The notes: generated by a model from the letters alone, not told the origin. DNA of 64,000 bases from Acidimicrobiia bacterium (GCA_041393965.1 JAWKJB010000001.1:310001-374000); one strand, 5' to 3'. Positions 8,477 to 18,204 are shown, numbered from the stretch's first letter. Translations and numbers: made by a program.

Positions 8477-9817
8477 TCACCGGTGAGCCGCGTCCGCCAC
8501 CGCGGCGGCAACGGCCATGTGTACCGACTCGTCGAGCGGCTCAGGAAGCAGTTCGCCTGCTGCCGTGGCATCGGCGATCGCATACGCCGCTGCACGCTTC
8601 ATGGCCATCGTCACCGACGGGGCACCCGCGTCGAGCGCCCCCTTGAAGAGGCCGGGGTACGAAAGGACATTGTTGACGATGGCTCCGTCTGCGGCGACGG
8701 CTGCACCGGCCTCGATGGCTTCACGGGGTGTGATCTCGGGAAGGGGGTTCGTAAGCGCCAGGATGATCTGCCCCTCCCGCACCATTGCCGGATCCAGCAA
8801 ATCCGACTGGCCGGTCGCCAGAACCAGAACATCGGCGGCTCCCACGAGGCGCTCGAAATGGGCGTGATCGGTCCCCATCACGATGTTTGCATCGGTCGAC
8901 GCAACTTCGCGCAGCCGATCGACCCCGGCATCGGAAGGGTCGTAGGCGAGCATCGATCGGAAACCGAGCCCGGACGCCAATCCGGCGATAGCACTTCCAG
9001 CAGCACCGAGTCCTACCTGGCCGAAGGTGAGATCGTCGACATGGCGGCCCGTTTGGCGGGCCGCTGCGATGACCGCGGCAGCGACCACCACAGCCGTTCC
9101 GTGTTGATCGTCGTGGAAGACGGGAATCGAGAGCTCCTCCTCCAGCCGGCGCTCGATCTCGTACACGCCCGGCGTCGCGATGTCCTCGAGGTGGATCCCA
9201 CCGAAGCCCGGCGCGAGCCGGATGACGGTGTCGACAAAGTCCTTCGGGTCCTTCGCGTCGAGCACGATCGGGACCGCGTTGACGCCAACCATCATCGCGT
9301 AGAACAGCGACTTTCCCTCCATCACGGGGAGAGCTGCTTCGGGCCCGACATCTCCGAGACCAAGCACCCTCGTTCCGTTCGTGACGATTGCGATGGTGTT
9401 CCCGCGCCAGGTAAGTGAGTTCGCGAGCGACGGATCTTCTGCGATGGCGCTCACGACACGGGCAACGCCGGGGGTGTACACCTCACGGATGTCCTGGAGG
9501 GTTCGAACAACGGCATTGGGACGGATCTTGATCTTGCCCCCGGCATGCTGATCCCACACCTTGTCGAAGTGCCCGGGGAGGACCTCGACCCCGTCGATGG
9601 CGGCCATCGCTGCTGCAATGGATTCGATCGCAGCCGCGTCGGGCGCGATGATCGCGACTTCCCGGATGTTGTGGTTTGCACCGATGTGGATCGTTTCGAT
9701 TTCGCCGATGTTGGCTCCGTACTCGCCTGCAGCCGCCAGCGCTTTCGCGAGGAGCCCCGGGGTGCGGGCCGTCTTGATCCGAAACACTTCGTCGCGCTCG
9801 ATGGATCGATCGCCCAT
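8477..9817 (-). CDS. NAD(P)-dependent malic enzyme with N-terminal ACT domain
   Basis: Oxidatively decarboxylates malate to pyruvate. Residues 1-80 form an ACT-like regulatory domain (FRIKTARTPGLLAKALAAAG, then GEIETIHIG), which in related enzymes senses a small molecule; the ligand is unknown here. The catalytic part follows: REVYTPGVARV near residue 115, GLGDVGPEAALPVMEGK, the FHDDQHGTA metal/substrate block and the dinucleotide loop GLGAAGSA. The 446-residue length fits the ACT-malic enzyme subgroup. It is the last gene of a run with the acetyltransferase gene immediately upstream (adjacent stop and start). Together with pckA it controls exchange between C4 acids and PEP/pyruvate. Confidence 0.93.
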   Translation of the reverse strand: MGDRSIERDEVFRIKTARTPGLLAKALAAAGEYGANIGEIETIHIGANHNIREVAIIAPDAAAIESIAAAMAAIDGVEVLPGHFDKVWDQHAGGKIKIRPNAVVRTLQDIREVYTPGVARVVSAIAEDPSLANSLTWRGNTIAIVTNGTRVLGLGDVGPEAALPVMEGKSLFYAMMVGVNAVPIVLDAKDPKDFVDTVIRLAPGFGGIHLEDIATPGVYEIERRLEEELSIPVFHDDQHGTAVVVAAAVIAAARQTGRHVDDLTFGQVGLGAAGSAIAGLASGLGFRSMLAYDPSDAGVDRLREVASTDANIVMGTDHAHFERLVGAADVLVLATGQSDLLDPAMVREGQIILALTNPLPEITPREAIEAGAAVAADGAIVNNVLSYPGLFKGALDAGAPSVTMAMKRAAAYAIADATAAGELLPEPLDESVHMAVAAAVADAAHR

Positions 9818-10804
9818 TCAGTTGACTCCTTCGACCGTGAGGGTGTAGTTGACCATCCGACGAACCTTCCGAAAGCCGAGACGCTCGTAGATGCCAACAG
9901 CACCGGTGGGGTTCTCCGAGTCCACACCAAGGGTCGCATACTCGAGGCCTGCATCCCTGAACGCGGTCATGGCTCGGGTGACCAACAACGAGGCGAAACC
10001 ACGCCCGCGGTGGCTGCGAGCCGTCCCCACACCTTCGATCCAGCCCTCGGAGTATCCCCGCTTCTCCCACTCTTGGGGATACGCCGCACACATCACATAC
10101 GAGACAGGTCGGCCTCCGTCCATGACGGCGAACGAAGCGTCGGGTCGATGCATCTCCATTGATCGGCTTTCCCACATCTCGATCGTCCATGGCTGAGACC
10201 CTCGATGGTCCCGAAAGGCGTCGTTGCGGACCGCAAGGGCTTCGACCGACGGCACCTCATCGAAGGGGACGAGGCGGAACCCGGAAGGAACCTCAGCGGT
10301 GCCGATGGGCTCAGCGAGGTCACGCCGAAGCTCGTCGAGGAACATCGAGGGCGTGAACCCGTTCGCTACAAGGAGGTCCCGGTGAGCCTCCTGCTTCGGG
10401 TAGACATGCTGGTGATACCGAACCGGGAGCGCGGGGTCGATGCCCGCCGTTCGTTGTGCGCCGCGTTCGATCCACCAGCGAAGCGCAAACTCGCAGATCT
10501 GCGGGGTCCGGTACTCCGGATGGATGTAGTTGTCCTCATACACCTTCCATGTCCCCACCGGATTCGGTACGAGCTCACACCACAGCGAAGCCACGATGGA
10601 ACCGTCACTTCGCACAGCAACGAGCGTGTCGGTGTCGGCGTCGGCAATCGGGCTTTCGAAGCGGTCGGCGATTTCGGCAGCGGTCTCGATGAAGGTGTCG
10701 TCGACGGCGAAGCACGCTGCTTGGAGTTCCTCGATTGCCTCGGCGTCGTCAGCAACCGCGGCACGCCACACCACCCCGTCGATGGTTGGAGGTGGTGGCA
10801 TCAT
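9818..10804 (-). CDS. Two-domain GNAT acetyltransferase, MshD-like
   Basis: A 328-residue protein with two GNAT folds. The N-terminal half is degenerate. The C-terminal half has the acetyl-CoA loop GTARSHRGRGFASLLV and the C-terminal motif NPTGAVGIYERLGFRKVRR. Two tandem GNAT domains of this length and the YERLGF ending resemble mycothiol synthase MshD, which acetylates desacetylmycothiol in Actinomycetota. The match is not close enough for me to name it; another GNAT substrate is possible. Its start ATG overlaps the stop of the upstream small membrane protein by four bases. Confidence 0.75.
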   Translation of the reverse strand: MMPPPPTIDGVVWRAAVADDAEAIEELQAACFAVDDTFIETAAEIADRFESPIADADTDTLVAVRSDGSIVASLWCELVPNPVGTWKVYEDNYIHPEYRTPQICEFALRWWIERGAQRTAGIDPALPVRYHQHVYPKQEAHRDLLVANGFTPSMFLDELRRDLAEPIGTAEVPSGFRLVPFDEVPSVEALAVRNDAFRDHRGSQPWTIEMWESRSMEMHRPDASFAVMDGGRPVSYVMCAAYPQEWEKRGYSEGWIEGVGTARSHRGRGFASLLVTRAMTAFRDAGLEYATLGVDSENPTGAVGIYERLGFRKVRRMVNYTLTVEGVN

Positions 10805-11046
10805 CTCGACTCGGCCTCCCGCTTGTCATCGCGGAACCGATCCCGAAAGATGACTGGGACAAGCGCGAGTGCCACGAATGCTGCGCCGGTGACGATTGAC
10901 AGCGACAAACCGTAGTCGCCGCCGGACCGATCAACGAGTCCGATGATCGCCAACACCTCTGTAGCGAGAACCGCGACCGTGACGGCGATCGAACCTGAAG
11001 CGAGCAGCCACAGGGCGTACATTCCGACAAGCCGAGGTTCGGTCAC
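10801..11046 (-). CDS. Small two-helix membrane protein, unknown
   Basis: An 81-residue protein with two predicted membrane helices (about residues 8-35 and 45-65) and a charged C-terminus FRDRFRDDKREAESR. No family recognised. Its stop overlaps the acetyltransferase start (ATGA) and it begins 15 bases after the preceding gene's stop, so it sits inside an operon of unknown gene, this gene, acetyltransferase and malic enzyme. Confidence 0.65.
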   Translation of the reverse strand: MTEPRLVGMYALWLLASGSIAVTVAVLATEVLAIIGLVDRSGGDYGLSLSIVTGAAFVALALVPVIFRDRFRDDKREAESR

Positions 11047-11061
11047 AGGACACCCAGCCGA

Positions 11062-11817
11062 TCAGTTCGTGAAAGTGGATGCCTGGGGCGACGCCCACCG
11101 CCTTGCGACGCGCTGATATCCCTCACCTGAGGCAGGGAAGTCCCCCCGCTCGAGGGCAAGGAGGCTGTCTCGGATGTCACCTGCGCTCTCATCGAACACG
11201 AGCTCACCGGTCGCAAAGACGGTTGCGACGCGTCCGTAGTCGAGTTCCAGCATCGAATCGGCGGAGAACCCGGCGAGCCATCCGTCGAGGTCGGTGAGGT
11301 GTTCGATCGGCCCTGCGGGGAACCCCGCACCCTCGAGAACCGACGCGGCCCACCGGACACGGTCGATCGCGTCTCCGATGGAGGTCCGGTAGCGGATCGA
11401 CTCGATGTCGTTCGCCTCGTACAGCTCTCGTTCCGAGGCGTGGAAGGCGCAGAACCACCGGAGCGGCACATGGAAGGCAGAGGACAGGATGTGCGACCGC
11501 CCGATAGGGCCTGTACGCCGCAGGCGCGAAAGCTCGGCGAGTGCCCGTACCTGTTCACGGTCCGACACAAGGTACGAGTCGGGATCGTGACGCCCAAGGG
11601 CCACGACACCCTCCAACATGCGCACCCGCGGATTGCGCGGACACGCGTACTGCGTTCCGTTCCATACCGTGAAGATCGCATCGTCGGCGATCGGCTCACT
11701 CCACATGAACTCGTCGTCAACCACGACCCTGCCGACGCGGTTGATGCTGCGGTGGGGAGGGAGGCCCGCGACCTCGATCGACGGAACATAGACACGAAGG
11801 TACGCAGTGGCGATCAT
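11062..11817 (-). CDS. Conserved hypothetical protein
   Basis: I do not recognise this protein of about 251 residues. It begins MIATAYLRVYVPS and contains a Trp-rich centre (HVPLRWFCAFHASERELY) followed by a helical part. There are no membrane segments and no obvious catalytic motif. The ATG at 11815-11817 is chosen over one nine codons upstream because a TACCAT -10 box (11824-11829) ends six bases before it. It appears to be the promoter-proximal gene of the operon that ends with malic enzyme. Confidence 0.7.
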   Translation of the reverse strand: MIATAYLRVYVPSIEVAGLPPHRSINRVGRVVVDDEFMWSEPIADDAIFTVWNGTQYACPRNPRVRMLEGVVALGRHDPDSYLVSDREQVRALAELSRLRRTGPIGRSHILSSAFHVPLRWFCAFHASERELYEANDIESIRYRTSIGDAIDRVRWAASVLEGAGFPAGPIEHLTDLDGWLAGFSADSMLELDYGRVATVFATGELVFDESAGDIRDSLLALERGDFPASGEGYQRVARRWASPQASTFTN

Positions 11818-11952
11818 CCCCGCATGGTACGCACATCGACACACACCGTTGGCACCAGAATCGCCCGAGCATCCCGACCCGCGGGTGTGCCGTGTGGAGC
11901 CGGGAGGCAGGTCGGTATCATGGAAGGGTCACACGATCCGCGGAGAAGCACC

Positions 11953-13011
11953 TTGCGAGTCTTCGACCTCGTCGAAACCGGCGGCCACGAATCCGTCCAC
12001 TTCGGGGCAGATCCCGAAACCGGCTATCAGTCGATCATCGCAATCCACGACACCACCTTGGGACCCGCACTCGGAGGCACCCGGTTCTACCCCTATGCGT
12101 CGGAAGAGGCGGCTTTGGTGGATGTCCTGCGCCTCGCGAGGGGCATGACCTACAAGGCAGCATGCGCCGGTCTCGACCAGGGCGGAGGGAAAGCGGTGAT
12201 CATCGGTGATCCCGCAACGGTCGGGAACGCAGATCTCTTCCGGTCCCACGGGCGGTTCGTCGACTCTCTCGGGGGAACATACATCACAGCCGAGGATGTC
12301 GGGACCACCGTTGCGGACATGGTGATCGTCAGGGAGGAAACCAGACATGTCGCTGGCCTCCCCATCGAACACGGCGGCTCCGGGGACCCGTCCCCTGCGA
12401 CCGCACGAGGAGTCATCGCGGCGATGACCGCAACCGCTGAACACATCTGGGGCACGGACGATCTCGCCGGAAGACGGATCGCCATCAAGGGTGTCGGTAA
12501 GGTCGGCATGTCCCTTGCCGAACGGCTCCATGATCGGGGAGCGGAACTCGTCGTGGCCGATGTCAACCAGGCAGCAACCGACCGGGCCGCGGCCGCGTTC
12601 GATGCCAAAGTAACTTCCGTTGACGACATCCATGCCGCCGACTGTGACATCTTCGCCCCGTGCGCACTCGGATCCGATCTGTCGCATGACACGATCCCGC
12701 AGCTGTCGTGTGCAGCGGTTGTCGGTTCGGCGAACAACCAACTCGCGACGCCCGACGACAGCATCCGCCTCATGGAGGCCGGGGTCGTCTACGCGCCGGA
12801 CTTCGTCGCCAATGCGGGTGGCATCATCAACATCGCCGTTGCCAGGGACGGCTACTCCCTGCCACGCGCCATCGAATTGGTGGAGCACATTCGATCAACC
12901 GTTGCCATGATCCTCAAGCGTGCGGACGACCTCACCATCGATACGCATCGTGCCGCCGAGCTCATTGCAGAGGAACGGATCGCGCTGGCACGAGCAAAGG
13001 AGCACAAGTGA
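11953..13011 (+). CDS. Leucine dehydrogenase (Glu/Leu/Phe/Val dehydrogenase family)
   Basis: NAD-dependent oxidative deamination of branched-chain amino acids to 2-oxo acids. The 352-residue chain follows Bacillus leucine dehydrogenase closely: SIIAIHDTTLGPALGGTRFY, the catalytic-lysine region GMTYKAACAGLDQGGGK, GTYITAEDVGTTVADM, and the NAD-binding loop IKGVGKVGM near residue 180. The start is ambiguous. A TTG at 11953 has GGAG seven bases upstream and aligns with family N-termini; an in-frame ATG at 11920 is the alternative. The stop overlaps the next start (GTGA), coupling it to the E1 gene. This supports branched-chain catabolism rather than glutamate metabolism. Confidence 0.88.
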   Translation: MRVFDLVETGGHESVHFGADPETGYQSIIAIHDTTLGPALGGTRFYPYASEEAALVDVLRLARGMTYKAACAGLDQGGGKAVIIGDPATVGNADLFRSHGRFVDSLGGTYITAEDVGTTVADMVIVREETRHVAGLPIEHGGSGDPSPATARGVIAAMTATAEHIWGTDDLAGRRIAIKGVGKVGMSLAERLHDRGAELVVADVNQAATDRAAAAFDAKVTSVDDIHAADCDIFAPCALGSDLSHDTIPQLSCAAVVGSANNQLATPDDSIRLMEAGVVYAPDFVANAGGIINIAVARDGYSLPRAIELVEHIRSTVAMILKRADDLTIDTHRAAELIAEERIALARAKEHK

Positions 13012-15038
13012 CCCTCGAACTCGACAGTGTGATCGACCACGAAGCGCTCGGCCTCACCGACGATGACCTGATCGGCCTGTACCGCAACATGGTCCTCGCA
13101 CGCAGACTCGATGAGCGTCTGTGGGCGCTGAACCGGCAGGGTCGCGTCCCGTTCGTCGTTTCGGTGTCGGGCCACGAAGCCACCCAGGTTGGAGCTGCGG
13201 CGGCGATCGATGCATCAAAGGACTGGTCCCTCCCGTACTACCGCGACACGGCATACGCGCTCGCGCTCGGGGTTCCCCCCGCGGATATCTTCGCGGGCGT
13301 CTTCGCAAAGGCCTCCGATCCGATGAGCGGCGGCCGTCAGATGCCAAGCCACTGGTCCGAACCCGAGCTGAACATCTTCACGCAGTCGTCGGTCATCGGG
13401 GTGCAGTACCCCCACGCGTGTGGCATCGCCTGCGAGCTCAAGCGCTCCGGTTCCGACGCCGTCGTGGTCGTCGACGGCGGTGAAGGATCAACTTCCGAGG
13501 GTGACTGGCACGAAGCCATGAACTTCGCTGGCATCCACGAGCTCCCGGTCATCTTCCTCATCCAGAACAACCTGTATGCGATCTCGGTGCCTGCCGCGTC
13601 GGAAGTCGCCGGTCAGGTTGCGGACCGGGCCGCGGGGTATGGCATGCAGGGAGTTGTCGTCGACGGCAACGATGTGCTCGCGGTCTACGGGGCCATGACG
13701 GCAGCCGTTCAGCGAGCGCGTGCAGGGGAAGGACCCACGCTGATCGAGGCGAAGACCTACCGCTACTACGCCCACACCTCCGACGATGACGACAAGCTGT
13801 ACCGAAGCCGTGAAGAAGTCGAGTTGTGGCGGCGAAAGGATCCGATCCCGAACTTCCGTCAGTACCTCGTCGAACAGCGAATCCTCTCCGACACCCTCGA
13901 AAGAAGCATCGAGAGCGAGATCGCCGACGAGATCGCCGCGGCGGTCAAGACAACGGAGAGCTCCCCCGATCCGACGGATCCATTGAGCCATGTGTACCGG
14001 AACCCGATCGAGCCTTCGGTACCCGTCACCGAGATCGAACCGGCACCCGACGGCCCCGAGGGGAACCTGATCACGGCCATCAACCGGGGATTGCACGCGC
14101 TGATGGCAGACGAGGATCGCATGGTCGTGTTCGGCGAAGATGTCGCCGATCCAAAAGGTGGCGTGTTCAAGGCGACGAAGGGGCTCACCGACACTTTCGG
14201 CAACGACCGGGCATTCAACACGCCGCTTGCGGAGGCCCTCATCATCGGACTGAGTGTCGGCATGGCAGCTGCTGGTGGCCGACCGTGTCCCGAGATCCAA
14301 TTCGCCGATTTCATTCATCCCGGATTCGATCAGATCGTGTCGGAGCTCGCCCGCGTGCACTACCGATCCGACGGTCGCTGGAACATGCCCGTCGTGTTGC
14401 GGGTTCCGTACGGCGGCGGCATTCACGGAGCGATGTACCACTCGCAGTCGATCGAGGCGTTCTACGCCCATGTCCCGGGATTGAAGGTCGTTGTGCCATC
14501 GACGCCTGCCGACGCCATCGGGCTTCTTCGGTCAGCGATCGAAGATCCGGACCCTGTCATGGTGCTCGAACCAAAGAAGCTCTACCGCCTTGCGAAGGGA
14601 CCGATGCCCGAAAGCGGCTACCGGGTTCCGATCGGGCGTGCTGCACTCAGAAGGGACGGCTCGGACCTCACGATTATCGCCTACGGAACGATGGCCCACC
14701 GGTCGGTGGAGGCTGCCGACCTCCTCGCCTCAGAGGGGATCAACGCAACCGTGCTCGACCTGCGTTCGCTCCGACCGCTTGATTGGCCGTCGATCGAAGC
14801 AGCCGTGAAGCGAACCTCGAAGGTCCTGATCGTGCACGAGGACAACAAGTTTCTGGGGTTCGGAGCCGAGGTTGCGGCCCAGATCGCTGAGCAGTCGTTC
14901 GAGTGGCTCGATGCACCCGTTGCTCGGTACGCAACACCCGAGATACCGTCGTTCCCGTTCGCCCAAGGCCTCGAGGATCGGGTCATGCCCACCGTCGAAG
15001 GCATCGTTGACCACGCTCGGACACTCGACCGATACTGA
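13008..15038 (+). CDS. 2-oxoacid dehydrogenase E1, fused alpha and beta subunits
   Basis: Thiamine-diphosphate-dependent decarboxylase component of a branched-chain (or pyruvate/acetoin-type) dehydrogenase complex. Residues 1-325 are an E1 alpha domain with the ThDP motif GDGGEGSTSEGDWHEAMNF and then NN near residue 185. Residues 350-676 are an E1 beta domain with FGEDVADPKGGVFKATKGL, PEIQFADF and VPYGGGIHGAMYHSQSIEA. In most bacteria these are two genes; here they form one 676-residue chain. Translation starts at a GTG within the leucine dehydrogenase stop, behind AAAGGAG. The coupling suggests it oxidises the branched-chain 2-oxo acids made by that enzyme. E2 and E3 genes are not in this window. 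Confidence 0.9.
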   Translation: MTLELDSVIDHEALGLTDDDLIGLYRNMVLARRLDERLWALNRQGRVPFVVSVSGHEATQVGAAAAIDASKDWSLPYYRDTAYALALGVPPADIFAGVFAKASDPMSGGRQMPSHWSEPELNIFTQSSVIGVQYPHACGIACELKRSGSDAVVVVDGGEGSTSEGDWHEAMNFAGIHELPVIFLIQNNLYAISVPAASEVAGQVADRAAGYGMQGVVVDGNDVLAVYGAMTAAVQRARAGEGPTLIEAKTYRYYAHTSDDDDKLYRSREEVELWRRKDPIPNFRQYLVEQRILSDTLERSIESEIADEIAAAVKTTESSPDPTDPLSHVYRNPIEPSVPVTEIEPAPDGPEGNLITAINRGLHALMADEDRMVVFGEDVADPKGGVFKATKGLTDTFGNDRAFNTPLAEALIIGLSVGMAAAGGRPCPEIQFADFIHPGFDQIVSELARVHYRSDGRWNMPVVLRVPYGGGIHGAMYHSQSIEAFYAHVPGLKVVVPSTPADAIGLLRSAIEDPDPVMVLEPKKLYRLAKGPMPESGYRVPIGRAALRRDGSDLTIIAYGTMAHRSVEAADLLASEGINATVLDLRSLRPLDWPSIEAAVKRTSKVLIVHEDNKFLGFGAEVAAQIAEQSFEWLDAPVARYATPEIPSFPFAQGLEDRVMPTVEGIVDHARTLDRY

Positions 15039-15050
15039 GCCCCGCCCTCC

Positions 15051-15914
15051 ATGCCATTCCGTACTGCACGGTCACAGGACATCGATGCCATCGCCGCGTT
15101 CACGACGGGAACCTTCGACTGGGGCGACTATGTGCCCGAGTCGATCTCCGGATGGATCGCCGATGCCTCCGGGAGAGTGTTGGTCGCCGTCGACGACGAC
15201 GATCGTCCGGTTGCGATCGGGCGCGGCCTTCTCCTGACACCGCAGGAAGCCTGGTTCCACGCTGCGAGAGTCCACCCTGCTTGGCGTGGACGCGGCATCG
15301 CGAGCGACATGGCCGTCGCCCTCGCTGATTGGGCACGCACGCAAGGGGCCCTCGTGGCGAGGCTGCTCATCGAACAGGACAATGCCGCGTCCGTCCGCCA
15401 CATCGCAAAGACCGGCTTCCGGCAGACGGCCGTCGTTCACCGGGGCTGTCGGGACCTTCAGGCGCCGTCGCCACAACAGAAGGGAAACGGGGGTCAGCGG
15501 CGACGATCCCTGATGTCGGCACAACGAGGAACGCGCTTCGATGCCGAGATGATCGCAGCGAGCTGGCCGACCAGCGATGCGGGACGAGCCATGCGGGGAC
15601 TCATCGGCAGGTCGTGGGCGTTTCATCGGCTCCGCTCGAGAGATGTCGAGACAGCAGCAGGCGAGGGCCGATTGTGGGCCGTCGGCAGCGCATGGGCCAT
15701 TGTCGACGAACGAGACGGCATCTTCGAGATCGGCCTTCTCGATGCTGCGGAGTCGGACGCTGGCGTTGTTGTCCGTGCCCTCGTCGATCTTGCAGCCGAT
15801 CGGGACGCCCATACCGTGTGGATATGGCATGCCGACCTCCGGTGGTTGACCGACGCGGTCGCGGCTGCTGGGTGCGAATCCGAGGCGAGCGGTATCTACG
15901 CGCTCGGTCTGTGA
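15051..15914 (+). CDS. GNAT-family acetyltransferase
   Basis: A 287-residue protein. The N-terminal 130 residues are a standard GNAT domain: VHPAWRGRGIASDMAV is the acetyl-CoA loop and NAASVRHIAKTGFRQ the closing motif. After a Gln/Arg-rich linker (QQKGNGGQRRR) the C-terminal half resembles a second, degenerate GNAT fold ending WHADLRWLTDAVAAAG. Substrate unknown. It lies 12 bases after the E1 gene, probably cotranscribed, and its 3' end overlaps the convergent glcF gene by 19 bases. Confidence 0.8.
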   Translation: MPFRTARSQDIDAIAAFTTGTFDWGDYVPESISGWIADASGRVLVAVDDDDRPVAIGRGLLLTPQEAWFHAARVHPAWRGRGIASDMAVALADWARTQGALVARLLIEQDNAASVRHIAKTGFRQTAVVHRGCRDLQAPSPQQKGNGGQRRRSLMSAQRGTRFDAEMIAASWPTSDAGRAMRGLIGRSWAFHRLRSRDVETAAGEGRLWAVGSAWAIVDERDGIFEIGLLDAAESDAGVVVRALVDLAADRDAHTVWIWHADLRWLTDAVAAAGCESEASGIYALGL

Positions 15915-17158
15915 GACGCTGCTGAGGACTGGACCGAATAGGGCCCATCGGCGTCGCGCCATTGGCGCCAATACACCTCCACGGGATGCAACACCGAGTA
16001 GCCGTCTCCGAGGTACCGGCGGAGTTGCATCTCACAGCCGATGTTTGCGGTCGCGACAACCGTGACGCCCGACCGTGTGACCGCATCTGCCTTCGCCACA
16101 CCGAGGCGTTGTGCCATCACCGGCTCATCGATCGAGTAGATACCGGCTGCGCCGCAGCACAGGCCGCCACGATCGACGGGGACCGGTTCGAATCCTGCGG
16201 CAGCGACAACGGTGTCGACCGAGGTGTGGGCCCGCTGACCGTGTTCGAGATGACAGGGATCCTGAATCGCAACGGACCGTCCGGTTTGCGGCAGCGTGGG
16301 GAGCCGCCCGTCGGCGATGGCGTCGGCGACCACCTCGTTGATGTCCCTCACTCGACGGGCCAGATCGACGCCGGCTTCACCGAACCGGCCGTACATCTTC
16401 AGATGGGCACCGCATCCCGCGACATCAGCCACCACGATGTCCGCGCCACGGAAGGCCACGATGTTGCGTTCGGCCATTTTCGCTGCGTCGGCCGCGAACC
16501 CGCTGTGGGAGGCGAGTGCGCCGCAGCAGGTTTGGGTAGCAGGCGCTTCGACCCGGTATCCGGCCGCAACGAGGAGCTCGACGGTGGCGGTGTGGACCGC
16601 CGAGCACCACACATCGGAAACGCATCCCGACACCAGCATCGCGACGGGCCTTCCGTCGCTGCCCCACGACCCGCCTGCCGAGGTACGGGCCACAACGGGC
16701 AGACGCCGAAGCCCCATCGCCTGATTCCCGATGACGGGCAATCGGGTGAGGAGCCCCGCGCGCTGCAGCAGCGCAGCAACCAGGGTGATCGTTCGCAGCA
16801 ACCATCGGGATCGCAGAACGGTGGTCAACCCGAAGCGACGGATCTTTTGCAACCCCTGTGGCGCCTGCGCCTCGGCCTCTGCCCGTGCACCCTCCATCGC
16901 CTCCCCGAAGGGCACAAGTGACGGACAAGCGGTCTCACAGGCCCGGCATTGGAGACACAGCGACATCATCTCGGCGAACCGATCGTCGACAGCGACACCT
17001 GCGGCATCGACGAGCGTCATCGCGGCGAGGCGACCACGGGGGGAAGCTGTTTCATCTCCGGTGAGGCGGAAGGTCGGACAAACGGGGAGACACAGGCCGC
17101 AGGCGACACATGACTTGAGGGCGCTCCGCTGTGGGTGGTGCCTTGTGGTCCACGGCAT
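15896..17158 (-). CDS. glcF: Glycolate oxidase iron-sulfur subunit
   Basis: Electron-transfer subunit of the membrane-associated glycolate (or D-lactate-type) dehydrogenase. The N-terminus has two ferredoxin clusters, CVACGLCLPVCP and CLQCRACETACP. The C-terminal half carries two CCG domains (TQTCCGALASHSGF and RGGLCCGAAGIYS), as in GlcF and LutA. An in-frame start 34 codons upstream is rejected: the ATG at 17156-17158 overlaps the glcE stop by one base (TGATG) and leads straight into family sequence. It is the third gene of glcD-glcE-glcF. Confidence 0.92.
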   Translation of the reverse strand: MPWTTRHHPQRSALKSCVACGLCLPVCPTFRLTGDETASPRGRLAAMTLVDAAGVAVDDRFAEMMSLCLQCRACETACPSLVPFGEAMEGARAEAEAQAPQGLQKIRRFGLTTVLRSRWLLRTITLVAALLQRAGLLTRLPVIGNQAMGLRRLPVVARTSAGGSWGSDGRPVAMLVSGCVSDVWCSAVHTATVELLVAAGYRVEAPATQTCCGALASHSGFAADAAKMAERNIVAFRGADIVVADVAGCGAHLKMYGRFGEAGVDLARRVRDINEVVADAIADGRLPTLPQTGRSVAIQDPCHLEHGQRAHTSVDTVVAAAGFEPVPVDRGGLCCGAAGIYSIDEPVMAQRLGVAKADAVTRSGVTVVATANIGCEMQLRRYLGDGYSVLHPVEVYWRQWRDADGPYSVQSSAASHRPSA

Positions 17159-18204
17159 CAGAGGCCCCCTGGCAGGATTCCGGGGTTGCAAACACCGCGC
17201 GGGTCGAAGAGTGCCTTCATGCGTCGCTGGATCTCGAGTGTGTCGCGCGGCGTTCCCCACGGATCCACCGTTGCGAGCGCCAATCCCGGTGCCGTGACGA
17301 CAAGAGAACCACCGACCAGTTCTGTGCGGGCCCTGAGTTCGAGCACTTCCTCTGGGCGGATCGCAGCGAAACCGGCGTCGACGACACCAACCCCGTGTTG
17401 GGCAACGAACCGTTCGGCCCCCAAACGCCGAACACGGCTCACCGTGTCGGTGACATGGGCAGGAGGCACACGCACGGACAGACGGATCGGCGAGTTGATC
17501 GCTTCCGGAGGCTTTGTCTGCGTCGACGCTCCGACGAGGGCCATCTGTGCGTCGACATGGGGCTCGTTTCCTTCGAGCACCGCAAACGAGAGCACTTCGG
17601 TTTCGAGGATCGCCGCCGGTCGGAACAGGACACGGAGGGCATGGGCAGGGTCATCGACGACAACGGTTCTCCGAAGAGGTGGGAGCGGCCACAGCTTGAG
17701 GCAGATCGTCCCGATCAAGCCGAGGGATCCGAGGGATCCGGTGACCAGCCGTGGGAGGTCGTATCCGGTGACATTCTTGACGAGCCTTCCCCCTCCCCTG
17801 ACGACCTTCCCGTAGCCGGTCGCCATCGTCACCTCGAGCACCCGGTCCCGCGTGGGGCCATATTTGAGCCGTGCATGGCCAGAAGCCCCCTCGGCGATGA
17901 GACCACCGACGGTTCGGTTCGGCTCATCGACCGGAAGCAGGGTCGTGAGACCCTTGGTTCCGACGAGATGCTCGACTTCCCCGACGGGCATGCCTGCTTC
18001 GACAACGATCGTGAGATCCTCGACAAGCCACTCGACGACACCCTTCATCCCGGCCGTGTCGATCCTGACATCGCCGTCGCCGATGCCCCCGAGACCCTGG
18101 CGCGATCGGGAACCTGCGAATCGGATGGTCTGCAGATCGGCGGCAGCCTCGCGAATTGCGTCAGCCGCATCGTCGACCGTTTCGGGGGATACGACCGTCG
18201 TCAT
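17158..18204 (-). CDS. glcE: Glycolate oxidase FAD-binding subunit
   Basis: FAD-dependent subunit of glycolate oxidase, about 348 residues, shorter than GlcD as expected. Seen are the FAD_binding_4 core (RFAGSRSRQGLGG, LTTLLPVDEPNRTVGGLIAEGASG, GGRLVKNVTGYDLPRLVTGS) and the C-terminal DPRGVCNPGILPGG motif. The ATG at 18202-18204 overlaps the glcD stop by four bases, and its own stop overlaps the glcF start, giving tight translational coupling of all three subunits. An ATG ten codons upstream is possible but lies inside glcD. Confidence 0.9.
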   Translation of the reverse strand: MTTVVSPETVDDAADAIREAAADLQTIRFAGSRSRQGLGGIGDGDVRIDTAGMKGVVEWLVEDLTIVVEAGMPVGEVEHLVGTKGLTTLLPVDEPNRTVGGLIAEGASGHARLKYGPTRDRVLEVTMATGYGKVVRGGGRLVKNVTGYDLPRLVTGSLGSLGLIGTICLKLWPLPPLRRTVVVDDPAHALRVLFRPAAILETEVLSFAVLEGNEPHVDAQMALVGASTQTKPPEAINSPIRLSVRVPPAHVTDTVSRVRRLGAERFVAQHGVGVVDAGFAAIRPEEVLELRARTELVGGSLVVTAPGLALATVDPWGTPRDTLEIQRRMKALFDPRGVCNPGILPGGL

